Made by a program: the position numbers and the translations under genes
From: Ceratodon purpureus
Taxonomy: Eukaryota; Streptophyta; Bryopsida; Pseudoditrichales; Ditrichaceae
Assembly: GCA_014871385.1 (NCBI GenBank)
Contig: CM026421.1
Span: forward strand, 22,992,865 to 23,056,864
Direction of reading: 5' to 3'
Length of the DNA stretch: 64,000 bases
The notes under the pieces: generated by a model
Told to the model about the DNA's origin: nothing
Databases searched by the model: none
The model's input: the letters and a program-made list of their open reading frames with translations, nothing else
Shown here: one piece after another, positions 51,141-62,981 of the stretch
Layout: the number at the start of each line of letters is the position of its first letter
Numbering within the stretch: the first letter of the stretch is position 1

Positions 51141-52726
51141 CTACGAAGGAGAAACGTCTCCGAAACGCAAAAGGTTATTGTTCTTTGGACATTGAGGTTG
51201 GTGATGAACAATGCAATGGCGGACTTGACCACCAATTGGCAATACCAATATTGGTCAATGACTCAATGAACATTTTAAGAACCTGTTGGAATGCAATGGG
51301 CTCCGTTTAGTTTAAGTTGATTGTGTACGGCGAGGTGTGGACGTGGTGGTAGAATTGTACTGCTCACAGAAAAGGAGTGGAATGGAATGGAACCATGTCA
51401 GGTTAATTAAGAGTTTGTGTCATAATTGTATAAATAATGTAACTGCAATTTTTAGAGGTATTAAAATTGGAATCTAGATTCCCAAATAAATTGTGCTATA
51501 AAAAAATGGTGTAGAATGTGCATTACTGAAACACTCCACCAATCCACCCATGTAATGTAGTTGGGTAAGACAAAGAATAGTCAATATGTAGGTGCAACAT
51601 GTAGGTATTGGCAAGCTTGGACAATGGAGGAAACTGTCGATTTCGAATCACTTTGTTAACAAAGTTTGAAATAAATAGTTATCCAAATAAATGGTATAAT
51701 GCATTTCATGAATTCTTGTAAGATCGGAGTGCTCACATTGCTCACTGGGGAAATTGAAACCGGTACTAAATGAAGAAAAGAGGAATCTGCACTGCTCATA
51801 ATGTCATTACACATTTGTAGGTTGATATAATCATGAAAGAACACTTATTCTCAACCGATTACATTCGCAAGGTGCAATAAGTTACTAGTAGCTTGTCACA
51901 CAATAGTGACAAACAGAGGAGTCAAACTGCACACATAGACAGACATACAATTATTGAGGTACAAATCATTCAAATTGACTATCTCAGAAGCAGTTGTTAG
52001 AAGTTAGAACGTGTAGGAGGAGTATCCAAAAACTTTGTACATGAAAAGAAAGTCATCTCTTTCTCATTACAAATCAAAACATTACTACTCAGAATCTTGT
52101 CATGTGATCTACAATGTGCAGGGGATAGAAACAGGAACATGTATTTGAAACACAAAAATACCGTACAGAGAGATGTCTGGCTCCCCCCATTAAAGGTTCG
52201 AATTCTTAACGAGCAGTTGCAGTTGCAATTGTCATAACATCACAACTACTCGCGCAAAGGAAGACAAAGGATACCAGATCCTCTAGATTTTGTCAAAAAT
52301 GAACTCAGTGGGGTGAAGTCATTCCACATCAATGTTGGTCGGAATGTTAGTTTCTCAAGTGGAAGAACCGAGCTCCAAACTACAGTGCACTGATCTTTCA
52401 ATAACAATTATCAAACATTGATAAATTCTTCATCAACCTGAAAAACAAGCTCCTTTGAAGGTGTGGATTAAGCTGTCCTGAGGTGATCACGAAAAAACAG
52501 AAGTCACGTAAGTGTATGGCAACATTGAAAATGACAAAGTTCTTGATTCCCAAAGGCCCACACCACTTGCTCCAATATATGGAACCAACAGGAAAAATGG
52601 TCGAGGCATCGAATCTTCGGGAGCACTCTCCACTGGTAATGATTCAGATCCAAGCCGATCTTCTGGAGCCCTTGTGAAGCAATTAGGATAAATATGTACA
52701 GAATCGAGGTTGCCGAAGTTTTCAGA
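51141..52726. other. Intergenic region, no gene seen
   Basis: Lies between the pseudokinase and the coiled-coil gene. The part nearest 52,727 must include the 3' UTR of the coiled-coil gene. No kinase N-lobe (glycine loop or VAIK-like lysine) was recognised. Confidence 0.4.
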
Positions 52727-55163
52727 TCATATCCTTCGTTGATTGTATAAACGACGCCGCCTTTCTTGACCCAAGAGGTAGGTCATGCTACTCTCCAACC
52801 CCTGCAAAATCTTCTTGATCTCCTGATAAGAAGTTTGCTTGGCAACCTTGGTAGCTTGATCTGCTTCCAGGAGCCTCACCTCTTCCCAGTTCCCTGAGCT
52901 TCTCTTCTGAACGTCCTGGTGACATGCAATGTGATGCTTTTGTTTGGGGTGGTCTCTCAGAATAAATGGTTGAAAGGAAGCAGCTTCCCGTCTGGAAGGC
53001 CTGCAAAATAGATTTCACAAAACAAAAGTGCACCATTACACTACTGAGAAAAGCTAAGTGGATTTATTTAGAATTTGAGGACGCATGTTTGCCTGAATCT
53101 GTGTCTGTTTCTTAAGTGCCGCCTGACTTACAGTTGTGAAGGTGCAGATATGCTTCTCAGTGCTGCCTCCTGGTCACGAAGACATTTATTAACCCGAAGC
53201 TTCTTCCGACGATCACCTGGAAGCTCGCCTGTAAATTCTTTTGGCTTGGTGGTCCTCAGCATAGAGGCACTTGTACGTAGTTTCTCCGTTAAATCTGGTC
53301 GTATGGTGGCACTAGCATTTATCAACCTGCGGATCTCCCTTTGAATCAACTCATACTCCAGCTTTGGAGGCATCATACCTCCTGTGCTGAAAACCTGATT
53401 CCCACACTCCAACTCTCGCTGGACTTTGCGCACCAGCTTCATTATTCCACCAGTTCCAATTTCAGGGTCCAGCCGCAGATAAAGCTCTGCCATCAAATAA
53501 AGACAGACATACAGCTTATAAGTCATCGAGAACGGATATATGCTGGAAGTATAATCTCGCGCCTTCAAAATTTCAAGGTGCAGGACGTTGTGAGATAGAT
53601 TATACCTGATAAGCAACCAAGCATCCAGCCAAGGGCAGCTTTCCGTCGGAGTTCATCGTTCTCATCCTCAACGTGCTTTCGGGTCCTCTCCTCACGTCTC
53701 CTCACAATTTCATGCTCCTCTTCTTTCTTCTCCAGCGTCAATTGCAGGTCTTCCACCATATCCTGCAGCTCCTGTCGCATTAAAAACAAGGGCGTATTCA
53801 TGAAGACTCACAAACAACCGCAACGGTATAAATGAAATCATGCCGATGTATAAAAATACATGACATTACGAAGTTTTAGTCACAAATTTATACAGAATAT
53901 CATTGGTAATGCATCTTTCACAACACTGTGGATTGAAGAAGGCTATCTCCCTCTGCTCCGGATCTTGACCAAAACGGTTTCTCTACAGCAGATTATGATT
54001 TTGATATTTGATGTTGCATTTTTCGACGTGGCATTTATAGACCCTGCTGTAAGCTTCTCTATGCTAGTGTAGGATTATTGTGGTGACTCATTGACACGAT
54101 GCGCAGATAAGAGAAAACAGCCATCTAACCTTGGCCTTCTTATGCTCTTTCTGGGCAATCCTTTCCTTCTCCTTCATCTCACTTTTAAGGAGTTGCAACG
54201 CTTGAACGACCTGTTGAGCTTTCTCCTCCCGATCCTGCTCTTTCACAAGGAGCTCAGCTACATGTGCCCTGCATGAGCCAATAGGGACCAGTTCTTGAAC
54301 AAGTATGACATTTATGATATACAACTGAGATGGAATGCAAAGTCTCCAATAACTGTTACGGCAATGCCAGCCTGCCAGGGCATTACAGAGCGACCCAAAA
54401 CACTGAAAATATTATGTAAATTTTACCTTATCCTAAGAATAGGATTTCCTAAACACAATGCTAAGACTGCTATCGATGATTCGTGGTTCCAGTTCGACCC
54501 CTCTCTGGTCACAGTACCTGCAGCCATGTGCTAGCTCATGCTTGAGCTCTTCATTTTCTCTTCTGAGATTTGTTTCTCTATCCTCGTATTCTGACCTTTG
54601 GTGGTCAAAAGCAGATTCCATAGAATCTAGGTACTTAAGAAGCTCCGCACTTTTCTTCTCATACTCGTCAATGATGTCCTGACGCAAACATGCAACTTCC
54701 AATCGCTCTCGATCCAAAGCTTCTGATTTATCAAAAACATCAGTCTGCAGCCACACCCTTGCATTAGTAGGAGGAATACCGGTAAATTGAGAATAAATTT
54801 TGTCAATAAAACAACTAAAACCATGGTGTGAGAGGATTGTAAGGACTGCTCAAAACACTGAAGAGACCAAATCATATGAATAGCCATGGTCGATCTCCTT
54901 GAATGGTAAATATAAGGAACTCAAAAGTGGAATTGATCGCCTGTAAACCTTTATGGAATTTCAAAGTTCCCTATCCTGCTGTAACATTTGAAGCTCTTGA
55001 AGGTTATAACCTATGAGGAATTCAAGACTTTACAGTCATTTCTATGATGCTATCTGTTCTACGATGTGCTCAATAGGGCAAGAGTACGTACAGAGCGGGA
55101 ACTCACATTGGGGGTTGATCTTTTAGTACAAGGATCATAAGGGCAGTTGGACTGAAAGCCCAT
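52727..55163 (-). CDS. Coiled-coil protein of unknown function, 6 exons
   Basis: Minus-strand exons: 55163-55107, 54744-54518, 54268-54130, 53771-53606, 53486-53132 and 53000-52727. All have GT/AG borders and compatible phases, giving 405 aa. The start MGFQSNCPYDPC follows an in-frame upstream stop. Residues about 20-190 are strongly charged and heptad-like (for example LRRENEELKHELAHGC, EEKAQQVVQALQLLKSEMKEKE, LEKKEEEHEIVRRREERTRK), predicting a long coiled coil. A more globular part follows (LYLRLDPEIGTGGIMKLVRKV, about 197-217). The C-terminus is basic, ending QERRRRLYNQRRI. I do not recognise the family; no enzymatic motif, signal peptide or membrane span is seen. A structural or scaffold role would be a guess from the coiled coil alone. 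Confidence 0.85.
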
Positions 55164-58100
55164 GTTAGTGTAGTCCTCCTTAGTCTCTCGTATGCTTGAC
55201 AGTTATCAGACATATTTATCACTTTCAGCACTTGCTTTCTCCATCATCCTGTAGAACACCAGTTCAGACATACTTAGATTTAGCCAGACAAGTTATAACG
55301 GCTTAGACTTAAATACATTAGATCCCCGAATTTTGAAAATCCTGCAACCAAGCAAGCACCGGAGTGCTAGTGCAAGACAAAAAGATGAGAAGATTAATTG
55401 GAGGGCAATTTTTATATATGCTCAGGACCATAGATATCCCACTCACTAATTAACACAAGCATGGAAAAAAACCTTTCTACTTCAAGAAATCACAAATGTG
55501 CACTTGAAACTTACAAAAGTGTTCGGACAACGTCATCATTATATTTGAATATTGCTCCGATTAAACGTTGGCTGCCTTGCAAATGAGTCCAGCAACGTCA
55601 CAGGTATAAAGATCCAGAAATCCCCCTTGGCTCCTAGGAACACACGATCAGATGCACGCGCACTCTCACTGTCCCTGTTTTCAAAAGCACCGGAACACCA
55701 GAAGAATGAACTGAAATTGTGACTTCCGTCACAGAGGATTTACGTTGCCGTTCTTCGAATCTTCCCACGAGCATGTCTACTTACACATTAAGCTTACAAA
55801 ACATAAGCAAAGTAAGATTAAACATTCTAAACCACCTTCTTCGCCTTCCCATGATTGTATCTCAGAACGTCAACCTAATCACACTTCTCAAAAGCGTTGA
55901 GAGAAATCCTATCCTTCCTACTCGAGAGAAGTGATCAATCTTCAAGACTTCCAGTTCAGACAATGCAATTTCTTCAGTCAAGTGCAGTTAAAGTTCATGT
56001 CAAAAAATGCTCTTATACTGGACTAGGGCTTCAGAATCTGGGCATTCTCAAATGCAGAGCATTCCACAAGACTACGCTTTTGTGCGTCTGATTACCAACA
56101 TCCCAAATCACAGAGGCTCAGTTTCGACTCTATCAACTGACCAAACCAGAGCTCATCAATGTGCCGAAATCTTCTCAAACTTACAAATATCTCACCGGAC
56201 GGAGATGATTGTGGACCTGTGCATAGCTCTCAAATCATCAAAGGTAGCATAGCACACCTGTAACTGTCGTCTCCAATCATGAGAAATGCCAGGATGGACC
56301 AGCCGCTTCACTGCTTTCCGCAGATATCCCTGAAAGTTGCCTCGCTCTCCCAGTCCCACCACCATAAATGCTTCCATTCTCACCAACATCATAAAAGCAT
56401 CGATTCTCACATGCCGTGATTTGATCTGACTGGGTTCCAAGTGGAGGAAGTCATGCAATCAGAATGGTGGTAGGCAGCGGAAAGAACGAAGGAGGGACAT
56501 CCGGAGAGTTGTGCAGAGTGTGCCGGGGAGGCTTCCTGGGGCTGCCATGGCCACTGTCTGCATGGCTATGGCGATATCGAAATAGGGCTGCATGGCCATG
56601 GCAACTGTGGAAGGAAGAAAGGAATGAATAAATGAACGAATGCTGGAATTAATAAATAAATAAATGTAGAGTTGATAGATAAATGAATGAATGCAGAGCC
56701 GTGAATGGAGTGAGAGAGGACGGTGTCGGTTGAAAACTATACCAGTCATACTTGATTCATGTGAACCCCATTCCTATGATAATATATTATCTCTTCTCCC
56801 TCTTGGCCTTTACTCACATCCTGGAATTAAGGGGATGAAAGCCAAGTACTGTTGTTGGTATGACATGATATGATATTAATTGGAAGGTGTATTTACCTAT
56901 AAATGAAATAGTGATTATAGATGAAATAGTGATAGGAGTAGTGGGAGAAAAAAGTAGGAAGGGAAAAGAAGAGACAATTTCTTGTTTTTAGCAAATTATT
57001 TTTATTCATTTCTTGCTTATTTTTGAATATTGATTAGGGTTACAATGAGCTATTGTAGGAATAGAATTGTGATGAAAATCATTAGTTTATTTTTGTGCTA
57101 CAATGCTCCGTTATAATATTTGGGGTGGTTTGTTTGGTTATTGAATGTTATAGAGGAAATAGAGTGGTCTTGTTGATATATGTTAGGAGGTTTCATTGCG
57201 TGAAGACGTAAAGGAAATGTTGAAATGGAGATTAAATTGGAAATTTTGGTGTTATTCAAATTGGATATTAATATGGTATAACTATTCTATAATTGTATAT
57301 TATATCTATAATTCTATATAGCACTATTGTCATAGTTGTAATAATTAATTAATAAATTTATTGATATAAGGTCAATCATCTGAGTATAAATATTTTTTTG
57401 GGTCTAAGAAACGCTACATGAAATATTTTTCATTGTAATGTTTATTATAGGCCTTTATAGGAAATCTCCAAATAAGTGTTTGGATTTTTATAGATTTCAA
57501 TTTTTTTATTAATATGAATTTTTAAATTCTTCATCTACAACTTCAAAACATTATACTATTTAAGGAATACATAAAATTATTTTTTGAAGGCTTTAAATTT
57601 AGTAAAGTAAACTCAGCCCTTTTTTAAAAAATTGGCTAAAATTGCATCAAAACTTTATCTATAAAGTCCCATTTCACGAAGTAGTGCTTTTTGTTTGCTT
57701 GATATCTTTTGATATTTTTTAAAAACAAGCTTTATTTGAAATGTTAAATTTGACATTCTTTCAGATTTTTTGGAGATTCTAATAAGGTTACTTCATTCAA
57801 ACGAGAATGGAGAACCCTTAATAAATTTTCTTCTTTTGCTTCACCGTTTGGTGCTCCATGCATTATATTATAATACATTGGATGGATATTTTTATATAAA
57901 AGAAATTGTATTTCCAAGACTTGAAGGGGTGAGGTCCTTTACGTGTAGAAGAATGTAGCAAAACATCATAACATGTAGACTTGCTCTTTTACAGGGATAG
58001 AAGGAAAATGATGGTATGCTTCCAAATTTTCAACATATGAAATGTATGAATTTCAAACTGGAAGGATAGAATCTAAATTGTTTCTTAGAATTACAGTACC

Positions 58101-59511
58101 TTTCCATTTCAGTCTGGGAAAGGTGAATTGAGTGTCTACCATTCCTATCAACCTGTGAACAATCCACATGTTGTTGATGACTTTCATAGTTGAAGACTTT
58201 TGTTTTTCACCTTGTTATATCCATTAGAGCACCATGAAACCCAATTTTAACTAAATAAAATGCTTGCTGGCAACAGTGAGCAGGTGACCTTAAGGGGTCT
58301 AATGATTCACAGGGACCTCAAATCTTTTTTCAGATCTTTTTGACCTGAAGTTCTAAAGTAGCAATGCATTTTCTCACGTTGCTTTGATAGAATGTGACAG
58401 GCGACAGCACTTGGACAGTATTCATACTGCAATCCATGGACGCTTAGATTCATAATCTGCAGCACATCTAAGGTAGAGGTACCTATTCTGTCGAGATCAA
58501 ATAAATTTTCATGTTGGGAAACAAGACATAGCCTTGAAACGACTTGCATATTTTAGCATTTAAAAATGGAGTTCAATCCAATTCATTTTATGATTTTAGA
58601 AGCTTGTATGAATAAGATATGAATTGTCATAATGAAGAATAAGAGTGGCAAAAATGTGGATAATAGGCACGGACCAAGGTATACAATTACATGTTGGGGC
58701 AACATAATGACATGGCATTCCCATGTACCTAGTGTTTAAAGAAAAGAATAGAGAAAAAGCCTCGTGGTGCCTGCCAGTTTAGTTTTAACCAACTGAAAAT
58801 AGAAACCATAACATAGATTACACCAAAGTCATCACATTCTGCAGGCACGACAGAAATATTAATATGGCTAAACTGGGTGAAGATGGATAAATCTTCTATA
58901 ATTGATGAATTAGAAGTCTCAGTCTATTCAATTCCCACAATATAATTGTATCTATTATTTTCACTGTAGTACGTAGTCATGACTCATCAACCATACCATA
59001 CGAATATCCAAAATCTAAGATGAAGCAGCACACGATTTCGGTGACAAAAAAGTAGGTCAATTTCAGCAAATTTTCCACAACAAACCACGACCGACATACA
59101 CTAGGGCCAGAACCCAAGGTCCAAAGTCTTGCAGTCACGTAAACTTAATCCAATATTAACAAAATTTAACAAAAAGGGAAAATACAAGTGTGCTAACATC
59201 CACAAATTCAGAATCCTAGCAAAGAACTTACACACAGTCTGTAGCCAACTTCCTGTGATCAACGCCTTTTCCACAAGGTCAAGCTCAACAAAGGCCCCGC
59301 TTTCGCTGCCAGTTTTCAACAAAACCCTTCTAAAAACTCAAGCCTCAAGACAATGGCCGACTGTAGGGTCAAAAAGAAAGACCCACATGTCATCAAACAA
59401 CAGGGAAACGTGACATCATCCTGGACCCAACCGAATGCACAGTGAATTCAACAACTCCATTGAGTCAAAAGGGCCCAATAATATGCAGAGTCTCCTCTCC
59501 AACGCTCTTCG
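55164..59511. other. Intergenic region between the coiled-coil gene and PAL
   Basis: The 5' UTR and promoter of the coiled-coil gene should lie just above 55,163. A splice acceptor (GTTCTACAG) followed by ATGATGGAGAAAGC near 55,255 hints at an upstream leader exon. A minus-strand ORF at 56,458-56,192 with a possible donor (TTACAG|GTGTGC) looks codon-like (NFQGYLRKAVKRL...SHDWRRQL). I cannot join it to the gene in phase, because stops intervene before 55,163. AT-rich, gene-free DNA follows from 56.7 to 59.1 kb. Confidence 0.4.
56612..56696. repeat. Degenerate tetranucleotide array (GAAT/AATA/AATG)
   Basis: Interrupted GAAGGAAGAAAGGAATGAAT and AATAAATAAATAAATG runs, a decayed simple repeat. 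It explains the Ile/His/Ser-rich ORF on the opposite strand. Confidence 0.75.
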
Positions 59512-59907
59512 TATAAATACCAAACTTCTAATTCCAGTCACTTCATTCCACTTTCAGCCTTCTCCTCCATACAGACCCTCTCAGGAAGCGCTGGATCGAC
59601 TACCAGAGCCTGACACTGAGCTCACAGAACATGGTCTTGTAATCTCTTTTTCAAGTCAGAAATTCATCTCTGATCTTCTTCTGAATGTCTACTGATCTTA
59701 CATACACAGCCATAACTGTGTCTAGTGGTTTATAGCTTCTTAAACTGATATTCAGATCATTCAAATAAGAGCTTCTGATTCATCCTGATCTAGCAATATT
59801 GTTCTTTGTGAGTATATAATTCTTTGATCTTATTGATATATAGCTCATTAATATTCTAGCCTAGTGGTCTGCTAGCTTCTTGATTGTTAGAGTGATCAGA
59901 TCAGACA
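59512..59907 (+). promoter_or_regulatory. PAL core promoter (TATA box) and long leader with upstream ORFs
   Basis: TATAAATA at 59512-59519 is the best core-promoter element, 389 bp before the PAL start, so the leader would be about 360 nt. A GGGCCCAATAAT box lies near 59,471, and CCCAACC near 59,426 resembles the AC-type elements of phenylpropanoid promoters (weak evidence). The leader contains two upstream ORFs: 59631-59642 (M-V-L-stop) and 59685-59735 (16 codons plus stop). A possible small 5'-UTR intron, donor GTGAGT near 59,808 and acceptor TTGTTAG near 59,890, would not remove them. Confidence 0.55.
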
Positions 59908-62106
59908 ATGGCGCCGCCAGCAGTGATGTCGACGATGGAGGACACAGCAGCGCTGTACATGAAGAAGCAGAAGACCATGGACCAGTCTCTGAACCGCAAG
60001 CAATTTTCGCAGATGAATAACTCTTCTGCGACTGTGGATCCACTGAACTGGGCGAAGGTAGCCTCGAAGATGCAGGGGAATCACCTAGACGAGATCAAGC
60101 AGATGGTCGCGACCTACTTCGATTCGACTGAGGTTGCCATCGAGGGTGTTAACCTGACTGTCGGTCAAGTTACGGCCATCGCTCGCCGTCCTGCAGTAAC
60201 AGTCGTCCTCGACGCCGCGAACGCCAAGGCGCGAGTCGACGAGTCCTCTGACTGGGTGCTCAATAAGATCATGAACGGCGGTGACATTTACGGTGTCACT
60301 ACAGGCTTCGGCGCGACCTCGCACCGCCGCACGCAGCAGGGCGTGGAGCTTCAGCGTGAGCTCATCCGCTTCCTGAATGCCGGAGTGCTCAGCAAAGGGT
60401 GTTCGTTGCCGGCTGAGACAACCAGAGCTGCAATGCTGGTGCGCACGAACACTCTCATGCAGGGCTACTCCGGTATCCGGTGGGAGATTCTCGAGGCCAT
60501 GGAGAAGCTCCTCAACGCGCACGTTACCCCGAAGCTCCCTTTGCGAGGAACCGTGACGGCATCTGGAGATCTCGTTCCCTTGTCTTACATCGCGGGGCTT
60601 CTCACAGCGCGAACAAACTCCAGAGCCATCACAGAAGATGGTCGCGAGGTGGACGCACTTGAGGGGCTCCGGATGGCGGGCGTGGAGAAGCCATTTGAGT
60701 TGCAACCGAAGGAAGGGCTTGCGCTCGTAAACGGCACCGCTGTTGGCTCTGCCTTGGCATCGACAGTATGCTTCGATGCAAATCTGTTGGCGCTCATGGC
60801 CGAAGTTCTATCTGCGTTGTTCTGTGAAGTCATGCAGGGGAAGCCTGAATTTGCTGACCCCTTGACCCACAAGCTGAAGCACCATCCGGGGCAGATGGAG
60901 GCGGCAGCAGTGATGGAGTGGTTGCTGGAGGGCAGCGATTTCATGAAGGCCGCAGCGAAGCTGAACGAGACGGATCCCTTGAAGAAGCCGAAGCAGGACA
61001 GGTATGCTCTGCGCACTTCACCACAATGGTTGGGCCCCCAAATCGAAGTAATCCGAGCTGCAACTCACTCCATTGAGAGGGAGATTAACTCCGTCAACGA
61101 CAATCCCATCATCGACGCAGCACGCGGAATCGCACTTCACGGTGGAAACTTCCAGGGAACACCTATTGGAGTATCGATGGACAACATGCGGCTTGCGGTC
61201 GCGGCCATTGGCAAGCTCATGTTTGCGCAGTTCAGTGAGCTTGTGAACGACTACTACAACAACGGCCTGCCATCGAACTTGTCTGGTGGACCCAACCCCA
61301 GCCTCGACTATGGGATGAAGGGAGCCGAGATCGCCATGGCCTCATACCTCTCCGAGCTCAACTATTTGGCTAATCCGGTCACCACCCACGTGCAAAGCGC
61401 AGAGCAGCACAACCAGGATGTGAACTCGCTCGGACTCGTCTCGGCCCGCAAGACTGAAGAAGCGGTGGAAATTCTGAAGCTCATGAGCTCGACTTTCTTG
61501 GTTGGACTGTGCCAAGCCATCGACCTTCGTCATGTGGAGGAGACCATGCACGCCGCAGTGAAGCAGGTAGTTTCACAAGTGGCAAAGAAGACGTTGTTCA
61601 TGGGCAGTGATGGATCGCTTCTGCCTTCTCGATTCTGCGAGAAGGATCTCATGCTGGTCGTGGAGCGGCAACCAGTGTTTACGTACATCGACGATGCAGC
61701 TAGTGAGAGCTACCCGTTGATGGAGAAGATGCGGGCGGTGCTCGTCAGCCACGCACTGAAGCTTAACAAGGAAGCGTCGAGCTCGATCCTAGAGCGGATT
61801 CCCGTGTTCGAGGCGGAGGTGATGGAGCGGTTACGCACTGTGATCCCGGTTGTGCGAGAGGCGTATGACAACAAGGGAATCTCGTCGATGGCGAACCGGA
61901 TCGAGAAGTGTAGGACGTATCCGTTGTACAAGTTTGTGAGGGGCGAGCTAGGGACGCAGTTGCTCTCAGGGTTGAGGACGGTGTCGCCCGGAACGGAAAT
62001 TCAGAAGGTGTTCGAAGCGATGTCAGAGGGCATGCTGATCCAACCGCTGCTGCAATGTGTGCAAGGGTGGAATGGCGCTCCCGGCCCTTTCCCTCCTTCG
62101 CAGTGA
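59908..62106 (+). CDS. PAL: Phenylalanine ammonia-lyase, intronless, complete
   Basis: Encodes 732 aa, normal length for plant PAL, in one uninterrupted frame. It deaminates L-phenylalanine to trans-cinnamate, the entry step of the phenylpropanoid pathway, in the cytosol as a tetramer. The Ala-Ser-Gly triplet that cyclises into the MIO electrophile is at 218-220 ([14 protein letters not shown]). The catalytic-loop Tyr is Y128 ([12 protein letters not shown]). Other conserved elements are LVNGT (about 273-277), [15 protein letters not shown] (363-377) and NDNP (397-400). The selectivity position is Phe-Leu (IRFLNAG, 155-156), as in Phe-specific enzymes, so tyrosine is not the expected main substrate. 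The ATG at 59908 (AGACAATGGCG) gives the normal-length plant N-terminal extension. The coding region is much richer in G+C than its flanks. Intronless structure fits moss PAL genes; most seed-plant PALs have one intron. Confidence 0.97.
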   Translation: MAPPAVMSTMEDTAALYMKKQKTMDQSLNRKQFSQMNNSSATVDPLNWAKVASKMQGNHLDEIKQMVATYFDSTEVAIEGVNLTVGQVTAIARRPAVTVVLDAANAKARVDESSDWVLNKIMNGGDIYGVTTGFGATSHRRTQQGVELQRELIRFLNAGVLSKGCSLPAETTRAAMLVRTNTLMQGYSGIRWEILEAMEKLLNAHVTPKLPLRGTVTASGDLVPLSYIAGLLTARTNSRAITEDGREVDALEGLRMAGVEKPFELQPKEGLALVNGTAVGSALASTVCFDANLLALMAEVLSALFCEVMQGKPEFADPLTHKLKHHPGQMEAAAVMEWLLEGSDFMKAAAKLNETDPLKKPKQDRYALRTSPQWLGPQIEVIRAATHSIEREINSVNDNPIIDAARGIALHGGNFQGTPIGVSMDNMRLAVAAIGKLMFAQFSELVNDYYNNGLPSNLSGGPNPSLDYGMKGAEIAMASYLSELNYLANPVTTHVQSAEQHNQDVNSLGLVSARKTEEAVEILKLMSSTFLVGLCQAIDLRHVEETMHAAVKQVVSQVAKKTLFMGSDGSLLPSRFCEKDLMLVVERQPVFTYIDDAASESYPLMEKMRAVLVSHALKLNKEASSSILERIPVFEAEVMERLRTVIPVVREAYDNKGISSMANRIEKCRTYPLYKFVRGELGTQLLSGLRTVSPGTEIQKVFEAMSEGMLIQPLLQCVQGWNGAPGPFPPSQ

Positions 62107-62981
62107 GCACATTGCAATGGTCATACGGAGAAATCATTCAGGTCAAGAGTAGGAATTTTCTTAGTGACGTCGATTTTGCACGAGAGAGCCAATTCTTCAG
62201 TCATGCGGAAATCAGAAAAATCCAAAATGGAATGTGTAAATAGTTGTATCACGTGCCATGATCAATGGTATGTTGGACAGAGGATTATTCAACATGATTC
62301 AGTCCGCTTTGGGCAAAGCTCAAAGTTCAATAACAAATTCTTTGAACGCATTGTTCAATGTATATTTTTCCACACTCGTGTCAATTGTTTTACAAGTCCA
62401 TTGATCTACAGTCATAAAATATTTGATCCAAAAATGCAATCTAAAGAAGCATACATTTAACCACCACAAAACGTTAAAATTGCAAGAGACAGATTCTGGA
62501 CAACATACCTTTTCAATGTTGCATTAAAATCGCATTTACAGTCAATATATGTGCCTGCCCTCCAAAGCTTTGAAACACTTTAAAAAATCTGATTACTACC
62601 ACTTAGTACTACTGGAAGTCACACTACGGTTCTCCAATCCACTTTCTTTACAGTGGTAAGGTAGAGAGATTCATAGAAATGAAAACTGGAAAAAACGTAG
62701 GTTGCCAATCAAAGTCACCGGCAAAAAAATAGCACTCTCAATCTCTGTACTAAACCTCGAAGGAACTTCTCAAATTTTATCGTACTGCTAGCCGTGCAAC
62801 TTGGACCACTGTGGAACCCGGGCTGAGCATACTACTCGGGCTGGATTCCACGAGAGCTTGCTGAATTCTATCCAAGTGCAAAGTCATCAAGTAATGACAG
62901 TGGGGATTGTGACCATGTGATACGGAATCTTTGATACAGGATGGGCATTGAGTATATCTCCGAAGACTGCATTCAAAGGGC
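62107..62981. other. 3' flanks of PAL (+) and the right-edge gene (-)
   Basis: About 0.9 kb between two convergent genes, presumably both 3' UTRs. No other gene is seen; poly(A) signals could not be assigned with confidence. Confidence 0.5.

Noticed and set aside
60085..61016. Long minus-strand ORFs (206 and 143 codons) opposite PAL.
   Set aside because: They are shadows of the GC-rich PAL coding frame; PAL is complete and unambiguous.
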